From contig NC_081410.1 in the NCBI RefSeq assembly GCF_030272615.1, positions 189,617,619 through 189,681,618 on the forward strand: a DNA stretch of 64,000 nt, in the 5' to 3' direction. The position numbers were made by a program, and so were the translations under genes. Positions 50,392-63,048 of the stretch are shown in pieces. The notes beneath the pieces are model-generated. The model had not been told where the DNA came from. It did no database searches and was given only the letters and a program-made list of their open reading frames with translations. The number at the start of each line of letters is the position of its first letter. The stretch's first letter is position 1. This stretch comes from Cryptomeria japonica. Taxonomy: Eukaryota; Streptophyta; Pinopsida; Cupressales; Cupressaceae.

Positions 50392-50804
50392 ATGTTTGTT
50401 CTGACCGGAAGGATTTCGACTGAACCGATTTGGTAGCCACATAGTGCTCGCATGGCAAGGGGTTTCCAGTTGGAAGGCTGGAACCCCCTTGCCCTATATA
50501 AGAGCCAAAATCTGCCCAAGCCCCTCTTTTTGCATTGAGCGGCTTGGAGTTGAGCAGGAGGTCACAAAAATTTCTAGAGATCCGGCCGGAAGGGTTTCGG
50601 TGGAAAGTGCCCCCCCCCTTTTTTTAAAAAATGTATTTATTGTATCATATTAATTTATGTTGTTTATTTTTTTATATAGTTTTAATAGAAAATTAATTTT
50701 TTGATAGCAAATTAGTTTTTTTTAAGTATTTTAAAATAGTTTTTAAATTTTATTTTTTTTTTGTATTTATTGTATCATATTAGTTTAAAATATTAGAAAA
50801 TAAT
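50392..50804 (+). other. Unassigned segment with TATA box
   Basis: G+C-richer 230 bp with CCTATATAAGAG (TATA at 50495-50502), preceded by paired 'gtttccagttggaaggctggaacc' symmetry and followed by a C-run/T-run at 50611-50624. It could be a fragment of another LTR or pararetrovirus-like promoter, but nothing coding adjoins it. The remainder to 50804 is T-rich with no feature. Confidence 0.35.
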
Positions 50805-51185
50805 TACATACATGTACACAAATACACACATACATACAAATACATGTACAAACATACACATACATACATACATACATACACATACATACAAACCTACATA
50901 CATACATACACATACATACCTACATACATACATACACATACATACAAACCTACATATAAACATACACAAACATACATACCTACATACATACATACATATA
51001 CATACATATAAAATAATTATATGTACACCTTAGGACATACACACACACAAAAATACATACACATGCATACATAAACATAGATACATAGGTCTACACACAC
51101 ATGCACACACATACATGTACATACACATACATAAATTCATACACATACATACATAAATACACATAAAAGAATTATATACACCTTA
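50805..51185. repeat. (CATA)n-type microsatellite with embedded satellite-like motif
   Basis: Irregular ACATACATAC tract. Within it 'acaccttaggacatac' occurs at about 51025-51041 and just after it at 51178-51194, a motif also present in the satellite that follows. Confidence 0.9.
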
Positions 51186-51194
51186 GGACATACA

Positions 51195-52826
51195 TACACA
51201 CATGTGTGACCCCTCAAGACCACACATGACCCCTGATAGCATGTCCTGAGGTGTATGTATGTATGTGTATGTATACATCCTAAGGTGTATATAATTATTT
51301 TATATGACTCCTTAGGACCACACAAGCCCCCTTACGAAACATGTGCAACCCTTAAGACCTATTAGGACCACATAAGAACAAATGGTGTCACAAGGGGTAT
51401 TATGTGGTCCTAAGGGGTTATGCATGTGTTCTAACACATGGGTGACCCCTTAGGACCACACAAGGCCCCTTACAACACATGTGCACCCCTTAGGACCTAT
51501 TCGGACCACATAAGATCAAATGGTGTTGCAAGGGGTCTTATGTGGTCCTAAGGGGTCACACATGTGTTCTAACACATGGGTGACCCCTTAGGACCACACA
51601 AGGCCCCTTACGACACATGTGCACACCTTAGGACCTATTAGGACCACATAAGACCAAATGGTGTTGCAAGGGGTCTTATGTGGTCCTAAGGGGTCACACA
51701 TGTGTTCTAACACATGGGTGACCCCTTAGGACCACATAAGGCCCCTTACGACACATGTGTATCCCTTAGGACCTATTAGGACCACATACGACCAAATGGT
51801 GTCGCAAGGGGTCTTATATGGTTCTAAGGGATCAGGCATGTGTTCTAACACATAGGTAACCCCTTAGGACCACACAAGGCCCATTATGACACATCTGCAC
51901 CCCTTAGGACCTATTAGGACCACAAAAGACCAAATGGTGTCGAAGGGGTCTTATGTGGTCCTAAGGGGTCAGGCATGTGTTCTAACACATGGGTGACCCC
52001 TCAGGACCACACAAGGCCCCTTACAACACATCTGCACCCCTTAGGACCTATTAGGACCACATAAGACCAAATGGTGTCGAAAGGGGTCTTATGCAGTCCT
52101 AAGGGGTCAAGCATATGTTCTAACACATGGGTGACCCCTTACGACCACACAAGGCCCCTTACGACACATTTGCATCCCTTAGAACCTATTAGGACCACAT
52201 AAGACCAAATGGTGTCAAAAGGGGTCTTATGTGGTCCTAAGGGGTCACACATGTGTTCTAACACATTGGTGACCCCTTATGACCACACAAGGCCCTTACG
52301 ACACATCTGCATCCCTTAGGACCTATTAGGACCGCATAAGACCAAATGGTGTTTAAAGGGGTCTTATGTGGTCCTAAGGGGTCACACATGTGTTCTAAGA
52401 CATGGGTGACCCCTTAGGACCACACAAGCCCCCTTTCAACACATGTGCACCCCTTAGGACCTATTAGGACCACATAAGACCAAATGGTGTCAAAAAGAGG
52501 GGTCATGCATGTGTTCTAATGCATGGATGACCCCTTAGGACCACATAAGGCCCCTTACAACACATCACCCTTAGGACCTATTAGGACCACATAAGACCAA
52601 ATGGTGTCGAAAGGGGTCTTATGTGGTCCTAAGGGGTTATGCACATGTTCTAACACATGGGTGACCTCTTAGGATCACACAAGGCCCATTACGACACATT
52701 TGCACCCCTTAGGACCTATTAGGACCACATAAGACTAAACGGTGTCGAAAGGGGTCTTATGTGGTCCTAAGGGGTCACACATGTGTTCTAACACATGGGT
52801 GACCACTTGGGACCACACAAGGCCCC
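51195..52826. repeat. 138-bp satellite array with dyad-symmetric monomers
   Basis: Eleven to twelve tandem units. The 'acacatgggtgacc' landmark recurs at 51434, 51572, 51710, 51848, 51985, 52123, 52261, 52398, 52519, 52653 and 52791, so the period is 138 bp with 137-, 121- and 134-bp variants. Each unit holds two inverted repeats. One has 27-bp arms around a 4-base loop (51541-51567 / 51572-51598, one mismatch). The other has perfect 18-bp arms (51638-51655 / 51672-51689). Left units (51195-51430) are diverged. The array is cut on the right by element J, so more may lie outside the window. Confidence 0.95.
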
Positions 52827-54960
52827 TATAGTACCCTTGCCCTAATCAATTTCTAATCTTGGTTTGACCTTGGTTAGTTTATCATGTTATAATGTTATAG
52901 TCAGATGTTTTGATTATTGTGCGTACCGGTTAATGTGGTTTTCGCATCAATTTGTATGTAAGCTTATTAGTTCTCATGATTCATGTTATTAATCTCGGGC
53001 TAACATTTTTATTAAATATATATATGCGTGCATGTGTGATTCATGGTTGTAGGAGATTGCAGGTATAGTACCGCATGGGTGCGAGGTTCGTCTCCACCTG
53101 GATTCTCAGGTTTAGGTGTTCCTCATTGGCCCTTAGAAATTGGATTAGGTGGTCGTGAGACCCTTGTGTGACCCTAGTTGTGCTCAATTGAGTATCGTCA
53201 GTCGTCCATAAGTATCCCCTTTGGTGGGGTATGCAGGTCGTCTGTCTGTTTGGTTGTCTTAGGTTGCGTGTTTTGTGTGTGGTTAAATTGAGTAATTAAT
53301 CCTTAATGTTTAATTTGATTTAATGTGTGTTTGTGCATTGTAATTAAGGGACTAAAATAAATAGGTTACCTTTATGCGATTAATCATTAATTAGAATTGA
53401 TCAATTCAAGTTGGTAGCAAGTTCGATTAAATGGTTAATTTTAAATTGATTAATTTATTTTGTTTATGCTTTTGGAAGGGAAAGATTTAAATTTATTTGA
53501 AATAGAATTAATTTAATCTCTTTTCCCTTTTAAAAATAGAAAGGTTAATTTCAAGTATTTAAGAAAATCATTTTTAATTAGAAAAGCAAGTTTAAAATAT
53601 ATTTGATAAAGTGGGAAAGATTAATTTGGGGATTTTATTTTAATTAAAAATGTTCTACCCTCATTAATATTTTGGAATATAAAGGTTAATTTTGTTGAAA
53701 TTGAGAAAATTATAAATTAAATGAGGAAGAGGCATTTTGATTTTTTCTAAATTAGAAATAAATTGTGTAAAAGTATTTTTATTTGAAAAATGAGATTTTT
53801 GGTCAAAAACTCTGCCATTTAACCTAGGGTTGGAAAAATATTCTAGGAGAAATGATTTTTGGAAAAATATGGTCAGGAGACATTTTGAAAGATGTTTCTG
53901 GAGAAATTTTTGGGGAAAATATTTTGGAGAAGGATTTCTTGATCTATAGGTTGGGCTCTCCTTCAAATCTCTTCCAGGATTGCGTATGGAGGTAGGATTT
54001 CTTTTATTTGTCTTCTTTGTTGCCAAAGAAATTTATTGTTTGGTTTGAAAAAAAATCTTTCAGATTGATTTCTAGGTTGTATTTGGGTTAGGGATTTTAA
54101 AACTATGCATATTAGCTTGTGCTTTTGCAAAATTGGTTGAATCATCTATGAGAAATGATTCATTTTGCCCAAATATGATATTTTGTTGAAGAAATTTGCT
54201 TATGGGTCTAGTTATTCATTAAATTTTTGAATATTATTTAACCTGTGACTTTCGAGAAAAAATATTTTAGTCTCTGCATGAGACTGTAAATTAAATCCAA
54301 ACTGGGGTTTTATTTTTTTGTTTATATCAAACATTAAATATAAAATCAATTTTTTTTTTTGGGCGGATTGGGTTTTGGAGGGCGGGGAGCCGAGGCTCAA
54401 CCCGCGACCCCTATCCACCGTGAGCTCGTAGCCTGTGGGTTTTGCGACCACACTGGTGGTCGCAGAGCTCTATGACCATAGTGTTGCCCCAGAGGCTTGC
54501 GACCCCACTGTGGCCACGGGGACCTGCAACCCCATGGTGGCCGCAAAGTCCTGCATCCACAGTGTGGTGGTCGCGGGTCTGCATCCACCATGGTGGCCAT
54601 AGCCTCTGCAGCTAGGGCACAACCGCTCCCAATCCCGTGGATGGGAGGTAGGCCTACCCGCCCTTGGTTGTTTATTATTTTTTTTAATTTAATTAATTTA
54701 TTTAAAGAATATATATATATATATATGCTTACCAATTTAAATTTTGGTTTAAGTTACAAAGTTTTAATATTATTTTGCTAAAAGGTTTTTAAATAGTTTT
54801 TAAAAAATTATTAATTATTATTTAGTATATATTTTATTAATTTTGAATTAATATATATATATATTAATTAATATTTAATTTTTAATGTTATTGATTATTA
54901 ATTAGTATATATTGTATTAACGGTGGATTAATATGTGTATATTAATTAATATTCAATTTG

Positions 54961-55008
<48 letters not shown>

Positions 55009-57149
55009 GAGGAAGTATCATTTTAATTGGTAAATGATCGTAGATATTTATTTCCTTTTTAATGAACTTTTCCATTTTTGGAAAGTATGTATATTTGAGT
55101 TGAAAGAGATGAGATTAGATTATGGTGTCCGACCAAGGATGAAAATGATGTTTTATTTTTTTAAATGAATATCATATTTTTATGCAATTAATGAATAGTT
55201 GATTTTAAATCATTGTGTATATTGCATACATTATAATTATTATCATGTGATTTTGGTTTGAAAACTCACAATGAAATATTTAAATTATTATATGATGCAA
55301 TCAAACTTTAGTGAGTTAGTAAACCATGAACGACTTGTACCAAGATAAGGTAGACAAAATGCAATCAAACTTAGATCAATTAGAAAATTGGATCGATTTT
55401 AATGTTTTAGCAATATGGAAAAATATTGTCCTTTCCGGTTATTGCCTATGCATGTTTAAATTTCTATATTCGCATTTACTTATGAGTTGGCAAGTCCTTG
55501 ATTGTGATTGTTGGTTATTGTTGTTTGTTGATTTGGGTACCTACTTATGTCCTTGATCTCAATTATTTATTATTTTCATGTGATGGTTTGTATCCGGTCA
55601 TGTCTTTTATGCGGGTGTTGAATGTTGATTCGTAGTAGACCATAGCTGGTCAGGTCTCTAGTTAGAGTACCATCAGTCAGTGCACCTCATATGAAGTCTT
55701 GTTTGACCAAGTGAGTATTCCTACCATTTTGAACTATTTGCTTGACCTTGTGTATTCCTTGGTTTAGGAGTTTGTTTGAGTGTAGTCTAGTGTCATTCGG
55801 GAAAGTGGCTTTTGATTTGGGGCCGCGACTAAAATGGTTGTTGGGTAACCCATCGAAAGTGTGTCTAAATAAGTGATAAACCTAATAGCATATTAGAGAG
55901 TTAGTTAATGAATCACTAAGTAAGTTAATTGTGCCTCACGTATGGGATGAGTGCTAGTACAAACTTGGCATGCAGTGAGAAGGCCTGAAATGGCAAACCA
56001 TCAACCTTGTCTTCACGAAAGGTTGTGTTGGGTCCACATAAGACTTGAATGGGTGGGAGGTTCAGAATAGGTTGCTAGGGTAACCTAGTGGATGGGGCCG
56101 GAACCTATGAAGACCTGCCATGGTAACCATACTAGGTTATGTGATGATACTTGTCCCTTATGTTCACTAGTGTGTTGTTGTGTTGTCTTGATAGGAGCAC
56201 TATTGTGGAGTCGTCCTATTGCTTACGCCCTTGTGAGAACCTGATATTCATGTTAGACCATGGGTTGCAAAGATTTAGTTTCACGGATGCTCCAGTTGAT
56301 CTATGTATTTGCTTCTTATTATGTTCAGTTGGATCCTTTCCTATTTAGGGATCATTCATGTATTTATTGGACCGATGTGGTCATATATATTATTGGTTAT
56401 GTTCGCCTTGATGGCAGGATTGTAAATGATGTGACCTTATGTATTATTCACTATTATTTAATTATTAGAGGGGTCTTGTAGTTGAGAAGAACTAGAGATG
56501 TATTCCTCTAGGGGTGAACTTTGATATCATTTTAGGTGTTATGTGGTGTTTAACATTCTTATGTTTCTTTTTAATTTAGCATGTATGGATGACATTATGT
56601 TGAATGTATAATGTGGATTAGATGAAGTTAATCTTAAAATCTTGTATGTAGTCATCTTATTAAAATGCAGTAATTTGAATCATGAAAGAATGTAGATTTG
56701 ATTAATGGAATGTAATCAGTTGTTGATAATGAAATTAAAGTATGCAATAAAAATTAGATGCATGACTTATGTTTTAATAAAAGTTTGAATGTAATGTATG
56801 GTTAAATTTTATTGGATGAACTTAATCATGTTATCTATACTTTTAACCTCAATGGATGAACCTCATCATGTTATCTTTACCGAAAGAAATTATCCATTGT
56901 TTAAGTTTTATCATGTCATTAGGTTAATCAACTTAATTGGATTAATTAAGTGTGAGTTGAGTTAAATTTTGGATTAAGTAATCACGTTGGGAAAACTCTT
57001 TAGGTGTTATTTAGTCTTTCGTTGTAGTATCTGAACTTATGATAACTCATTGTATCATTATGTTGTGTTCAATTTATAAAAAAAATTATCTACACTCTAT
57101 TCTTGTGTTTTAGCTTAATCCCATCGGGGTTTCCTGGCGGGGCATTACA
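52827..57149 (+). repeat. Element J 5' LTR (4.3 kb)
   Basis: 4323 bp, near-identical to 60917 onward. The short frames it contains (53664-54026, 55326-55556) recur in the 3' LTR at 61807-62115 and 63479-63709; they follow LTR identity and match no known protein. A (TA)n tract (54966-55006) differs in position and length from those of the 3' LTR (62967-63044). Confidence 0.92.
54400..54660. repeat. G+C-rich short-repeat island inside the J 5' LTR
   Basis: A 260-bp patch in otherwise AT-rich sequence, made of units such as 'tgcgaccccactgtggcc' and 'catggtggccgca', alternating in sense and so able to pair internally. Also present at 62510-62770 in the 3' LTR. Confidence 0.75.
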
Positions 57150-57151
57150 TT

Positions 57152-57164
57152 TGGTATCAGAGCC
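57152..57164 (+). other. Primer-binding site of element J
   Basis: TGGTATCAGAGCC two bases after the 5' LTR; exact initiator tRNA-Met-type site. Confidence 0.92.
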
Positions 57165-60100
57165 AAGGTTGCAAATACTGGGATCTATGGCATCACTTGT
57201 GCTCTTAGTTGGTGTGAGGTGTATCGACCTTATGTTGTATGTTTGTACACCTTTTGTATGCATGTGATTGAGGCATAGGATCTTGAAGATCTTAAGGACT
57301 CGTGTTCTATTCTTTGCATATTCTTTTGAGTAGACCTTTATTGTGTGTAACGTGTGTGTTCACACCTTTTTTTCACCTTCTTTATGTTGGTGTCTTTGAG
57401 TGATTATTTGTGCTTTGTTTTCTTATTGATATCTTGGTCTATGATTAGTCTTACTTTGAAAGAGAGTCGTACGTACCTTCCTTATTGATTGTTGTACTTT
57501 TTAGACTAATCCATTGGGTTGGTCAGTGCTTGTCTTGAATCTGAAAGTACGAAATGTGCTTGTTTTAAGATCATGATCTAGCTTAGTGTTGTTCGCTTGA
57601 AGGACTTGTATGGTAGATGTTGAATGCTTATTTTGTAGCAAATTGAATGATTATCACCCTTCCTCCTCTTTCTCTCTAGAAATTAAAATGGTTGTGATAT
57701 GTGTAATTATCTCTTATGTGAATTTTCTTATTGCGAGAAAAAGGTTGTGACTTCTTGAACCCTTGTGTGAGACCAGTGATGCTTATGTGTTTTTAGATAA
57801 TAAAAGGGCTATGGGTTTGAAAGTTAATATTGGTTATTGAGAGAAAATTATATGTTAACATTAAGGAATTCTCCATGTGGATTGTAGGAGTAAGATAATT
57901 AAATTCTATCTTAAGTAATGTGCATTAATATGCAAATAGTTGTTATGTGAAACTACTTTGTTTGTAAAAGTAGTATAAAAAGAGAACATGTTATAGTAGC
58001 TTCGAGAGTGTATTAATGTGTTCCATGAAAGATTGCTTTATGTGTTTCATTAAACCAATTTGATTGAGGACCTATTTTAACAATGCTACATTGAACTTGC
58101 TTTTGGATATATATAAATGACTTAGTTTGATTGGATAGTACAAATGAAAAGCTTGTTTGATGTGCATATATTAATATGCATTATTTGGTTGATAGCTACT
58201 CATTTACCTTCTTATCATACCTTATATTTTCAAAGAAAGGTTGCAGATTATGATATGTTTTGTAGAGAATTAAGAGTAGTGAGTGTTCACATGAGATCTT
58301 GCATTATCGGAAAGATTGCCTGTTTTGATCTCTATTGTTTGAAAAACTAGAACATTCTATTGCAACCATAGTAATTGGAAATTTCATGTTAGTCCTATTA
58401 GCATTCTTCTAAACGGTAGTGAAATGAAAACTGTTCAATTAAGATGATAGGCTTATAGTGAGAAAATTTTATAATGTTTTGTGATCTTGTTGGTCTTGTG
58501 CCTATGCATGAAATAGTTGTCTATCAAACTCTCTTTCCCTTCTCTTTGCCTAGATTATAAGATTTTTATAAATGCCACTAAGGGATGCATTGATTTAATT
58601 AGATGTTTATAAAACATGTGAAATCGTATTGTTACATTTTGGCTTCATATTGAAAGATGAAAGTCTTTTGCTTTGGAAAAGAAATTTGCATAGTTAGTAA
58701 TGTGGTTATGAATGCTTAGTGGAAATAGAGAAAGATATAGGAATGACGTTACTTCCTTAAGTAATTTTGAATTGTTTAGAATTTCAGTACTCGTATCTAG
58801 AATAAACTTTATTCAGTTATTCATGTGGAAAGCATAGTTAAAACCTTCCTTGAGTAGATGATAGCGTACTGAAAAGTACTTCTCATTAATGTGACTAAAC
58901 CAGTACTGGTGCTTTCTTTGTGTATTGTAAGAAACCCCTGCTTGCTATATGTGCCCATGGGATGGTGAAGTAATCAACCATGGAGTATATGTTTACTTAT
59001 GAGTATGGGAAAATCATATTGTTTATGAGATGTTGCTTATTTGTTACCCTACTGAGTACCAAATCTTGGGTTGTTGGTAATTCAATATGTTAAGGGGTAG
59101 TATTAGAAGTCACTATTCCTTGAATGGTATGGATTAGCGTACGAGTAATGTCGGTGCAAAGCGACTTTAGCTTCTCTATTTTGAGGAAAAATATAGTTAT
59201 ACAATGAAACTGTATCAAAGGTGTACTCAATACTTTCCCTTTTGATAAATCTATTTATAAGGTTTATGTGTGTCAGCCTATCCCTCTCTTTTATTTGAGC
59301 ATATTGATGGCAATTCTTGAGCATAGTGATGGTTTATTTTGGAGGATCTTCTGCCTTGTCTTCATGAAAGGTAAGTTTTGTCCACATGAGCTGCTAGTTA
59401 GTAGGTGTTGGTAGACATGTGGGTGGACCTTAGCCATGTATACCTCTAGCTTACGATGAGTATCCTAAGTGATACGTCGCTATGCGGGACGTGACCTGCG
59501 CATGCCTGTTTCCACAAGGTACACTACCATGCAGGATTCGTCCATTGCATGTCTTCTCCACTTGGAGTATTGCCATGCCATGTGACGACGTGATGCAAGG
59601 TGATGTCGAGGTGCATAGTGCCATGCCATGTGGATGTGTGACTAGGCCGCACCACATGATGAGCTACTGCAATAGCTAGACGATTGTTCCTTCCTTCCTC
59701 TTTGGTGGCTAGATGCTAGTCACATAGTGATGTTATGTGTAGTTGTGATATTCTTATTTATTTCTTTGTGGATCAGCAATTTATTCTACTTTGACTTGAA
59801 GGTTTAGCCACAATCTTGTGATCTTTTGCTTACTTGATTTGGTGTTGCAAATTCTGGATTATTTTCTTGCCTTATTGTTGGAATTGATGATTTATTATCT
59901 TTATTCATCTGTACTTTGGTGGCTAAACTGGTTTATCCTTATTTTTTTTGTATGTTGGTCTTGTGTTGAAATGTAAATTCCTCTCCAAGAACGTATGAGA
60001 CGGTCTTGGTTGAGTGTGTAGGAGGAAGTAGACGTATGGAACCTTGAGGATGGGGGTATGTGAGGTTGTGATGCAGCTAGGATCCACTACCTACCTATGT

Positions 60101-60902
60101 GTTGTGACTATCTCTTGGAGGCTAACCACCTTACTCAACAACGGATGTTCATGAAGGTCTTGTATGGAAGGTAGCACCGCTATGGTGTGCCATAGCACCA
60201 TCGAGCCTTGAGTGAGATGTTGGATATTTATGATCATGTTATTGTTATGAGATCAGGCATAGAGATGTTGATCATGCATGTTATCTTTGACCGAGCATTA
60301 TACATGCTCACATGTGGCCTTTTGAGTTGTGCATTCCAGTTATGTGGATGGTTATCATGAGTAATCAGGGAGTAAATTATGTTAACTTGTCACCATGTTA
60401 TGGGACATAGTCATTGGAAAGGTTTTTGTATGCCTGGCAAGTGTAAAAAATTGTGTACTATATGTTGCTCTTATTTATTGAAAGTTAACTTGGTTGTAGA
60501 ATTTGAATTTTGAAACTAGTTCTATGCGATAAAATTTTATGAAGAGGATGGATTGGTAAAAGAAATTGATCATGATGGCATGTTTTCTAGTCATATTTGG
60601 TAGATGAGTATGGTAATTGGTGTTTACCTCTTTGTAATTCATTAATTTGGTGTGATGAAAAGAAGAAAATTCTTGTTTCTCTGCTATGATTGTAGATAGT
60701 TGCTAGAATGTTTTAAGAAATGTATAGGATTAGATGTACCTTACCGGTGCATAATGGTATTCGTAGAGGTTTTAGCAATAATGTTTTATTTATTTGTGAA
60801 AAGATTCCTATGTGCAATTTGACATTTGTTAAATGAGTTTCAAGGCTGAGACGTGCAACATGCTTTCCGTCTATCCTTACGAATTTCAGGAGTAAGTCAG
60901 AA
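57165..60902 (+). mobile_element. Element J interior, non-coding
   Basis: About 3.7 kb with no frame above 73 codons and no gag or pol motif. Plus strand is G+T-rich. Blocks align with the element F interior on the other strand, showing that the two share an ancestral non-coding interior and did not lose coding sequence independently. Confidence 0.8.
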
Positions 60903-60916
60903 TCTAGGGGGCAGAA
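60903..60916 (+). other. Polypurine tract of element J
   Basis: TCTAGGGGGCAGAA directly before the 3' LTR. The F counterpart is CTAGGGGGGAGGA. Confidence 0.8.
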
Positions 60917-62962
60917 TGTAGTACCCCTGCCCTAATCAATTTCTAATCTCGGTTTGACCTTGGTTAGTTTATCATGTTATAATGTTATAGTCAGATGTTT
61001 TGATTATTATGCGTACCGGTTAATGTGGTTTTCGCATCAATTTGTATGTAAGCTTATTAGTTCTCATGATTCATGTTATTAATCTCGGGCTAACACTTTT
61101 ATTAAATATATATATGTATGCATGTGTGATTCATGGTTGTAGGAGATTGTAGGTACAGTACCACATGGGTGCAAGGTTCATCTCCATCTGGATTCTCAGG
61201 TTTGAGTGTTCCTCATTGGCCCTTAGAAATTGGATTAGGTGGTCCTGAGACCCTCGTGTGACCCTAGTCATGCTCAAGTGAGCGTCGTCAGTCGTCCGTT
61301 AGTATCCCGTTTGGTGGGGTATGCGAGTCGTCTGTTTGTTTGGTTGTCTTGGGTTGCATGTTTTGTGTGTGGTTAAATTGAGTAAGTAATCCTTAATGTT
61401 TAATTTGATTTAATGTGTGTTTGTGCATTGTAATTAAGGGACTAAAATAAATAGGTTCCCTTTATGCGATTAACCGTTAATTAGAATTGCTCAATTCAAA
61501 TTGGTAGCAAGTTCAATTAAATGGTTAATTTTAAATTGATTAATTTATTTTGTTTATGCTTTTGGAAGGGAAAGATTTAAATTTATTTGAAATAGAATTA
61601 ATTTAATCTCTTTGCCCTTTTAAAAATAGAAAGGTTAATTTCAAGTATTTAAGAAAATCATTTTTAATTAGAAAAGCAAGTTTAATATATATTTGATAAA
61701 GTGGAAAAGATTAATTTGGGGATTTTATTTTAATAAAAAATATTCTACCCTCATTAATATTTTGGAATATAAAGGTTAATTTTGTTGAAATCGAGAAAAT
61801 TAGAAATTAAATGAGGAAGAGGCATTTTGATTTTTCTAAATTAGAAATAAATTGTGTAAAAGTATTTTTATTTGAAAAATGAGATTTTTGGTCAAAAACT
61901 TTGCCATTTAACCTAGGGTTGGAAAAATATTCTGGGAGAAATGATTTTTGGAAAAATATGCCCGAGATAAATTTTGGAAGATGTTTCTGGAGAAATTTTT
62001 GGGGAAAATATTTTGGAGAAGGATTTCTTAAGCTACAAGTTGGGCTCTCCTTCAAATCTCTTCCAGGATTGCATATGGAGGTAGGATTTCTTTTATTTGT
62101 CTTCTTTGTTGCCAAAGAAATTTACTGTTTGGTTTGAAAGAAATGAGCTGCTTGTTAAAAAAAAAAAAAATTTAGATTGATTTCTAGGTTGTATTTGGGT
62201 TTGGGATTTTAAAAATTATGCATATTAGCTTGTGCTTTTACAAAATTGGTTGAATCATCTGTGAGAAATGATTCATTTTGCCCAAATATGATATTTTGTT
62301 GAAGAAATTTTCTTATGCGTCTGGTTATTCATTAAATTTTTGAATATTATTTAACTTGTGACTTTTGGAAAAAAATATTTTAGTCTCTGTGTGAGACTGT
62401 AAATTAAATCCAAACTGCGGTTGTATTTTTTTTTGTTTATATCAAACATTAAATATAAAATCAAAATTTTATTTCTTAGACAGATTGGGTTTTGGAGGGC
62501 GGGGAGCCAAGGCTCAACCCGCGCCCCCTATCCATTGCAGGCTCGTAGCCTATGGGGTTTGCGACCACACTGGTGGCCGTAGAGCTCTTCGACCATAGTG
62601 TGGTCGTAGAGGCCTGCGACCCCACTGTGGCCGCGGGGACCTGTGACCCCATGGTGGCCGCAAAGTCTCGCATCCATAGTGTGGTGGTCGTGGGTCTACG
62701 TCCACCATGGTGGCCGCAACCTTTGCGGCTAGGGCATGACCACTCCCACTCCCATGGATGGGAGGTGGGCCCGCCTACCCTTGGTTGTTTATTGTTTTTT
62801 TTTAATTTAATTTTTTCTTATTTAAAATATATATATATATATATGCTTACCAATTTAAATTTTGGTTTAAGTTAAAGAGTTTTAATATTATTTTGTTAAA
62901 AGGTTTTTAAATAGTTTTTTTTAATTATTAATTATTATTTAGTATGTATTTTATTAATTTTG

Positions 62963-63048
<86 letters not shown>

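Noticed and set aside
50006-50519. Several long open frames on both strands across the AC/CATA tract
   Set aside because: They are translations of dinucleotide and tetranucleotide repeats (HTHT, VCVC, YIHT) with no independent coding evidence.
51195-52826. Regular repeats with palindromes, considered as a CRISPR-like array
   Set aside because: Units are contiguous 138-bp monomers without unique spacers, in a plant-type repeat setting; it is a satellite.
53664-54026. Frames shared between 53664-54026 and 61807-62115, and 55326-55556 and 63479-63709, considered as conserved small proteins
   Set aside because: Sharing follows from the two J LTRs being near-identical copies; no codon-level evidence of selection can be seen.
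54397-54781. Open frames through the G+C-rich island of the J LTR
   Set aside because: Absence of stops is explained by G+C-rich short repeats; the peptides are His/Pro/Arg repeats.
57152-57164. tRNA-Met-like sequences next to LTRs (10139, 19013, 36314, 57152), considered as tRNA genes
   Set aside because: Only the 3'-end complement is present, in the exact primer-site position; no cloverleaf.
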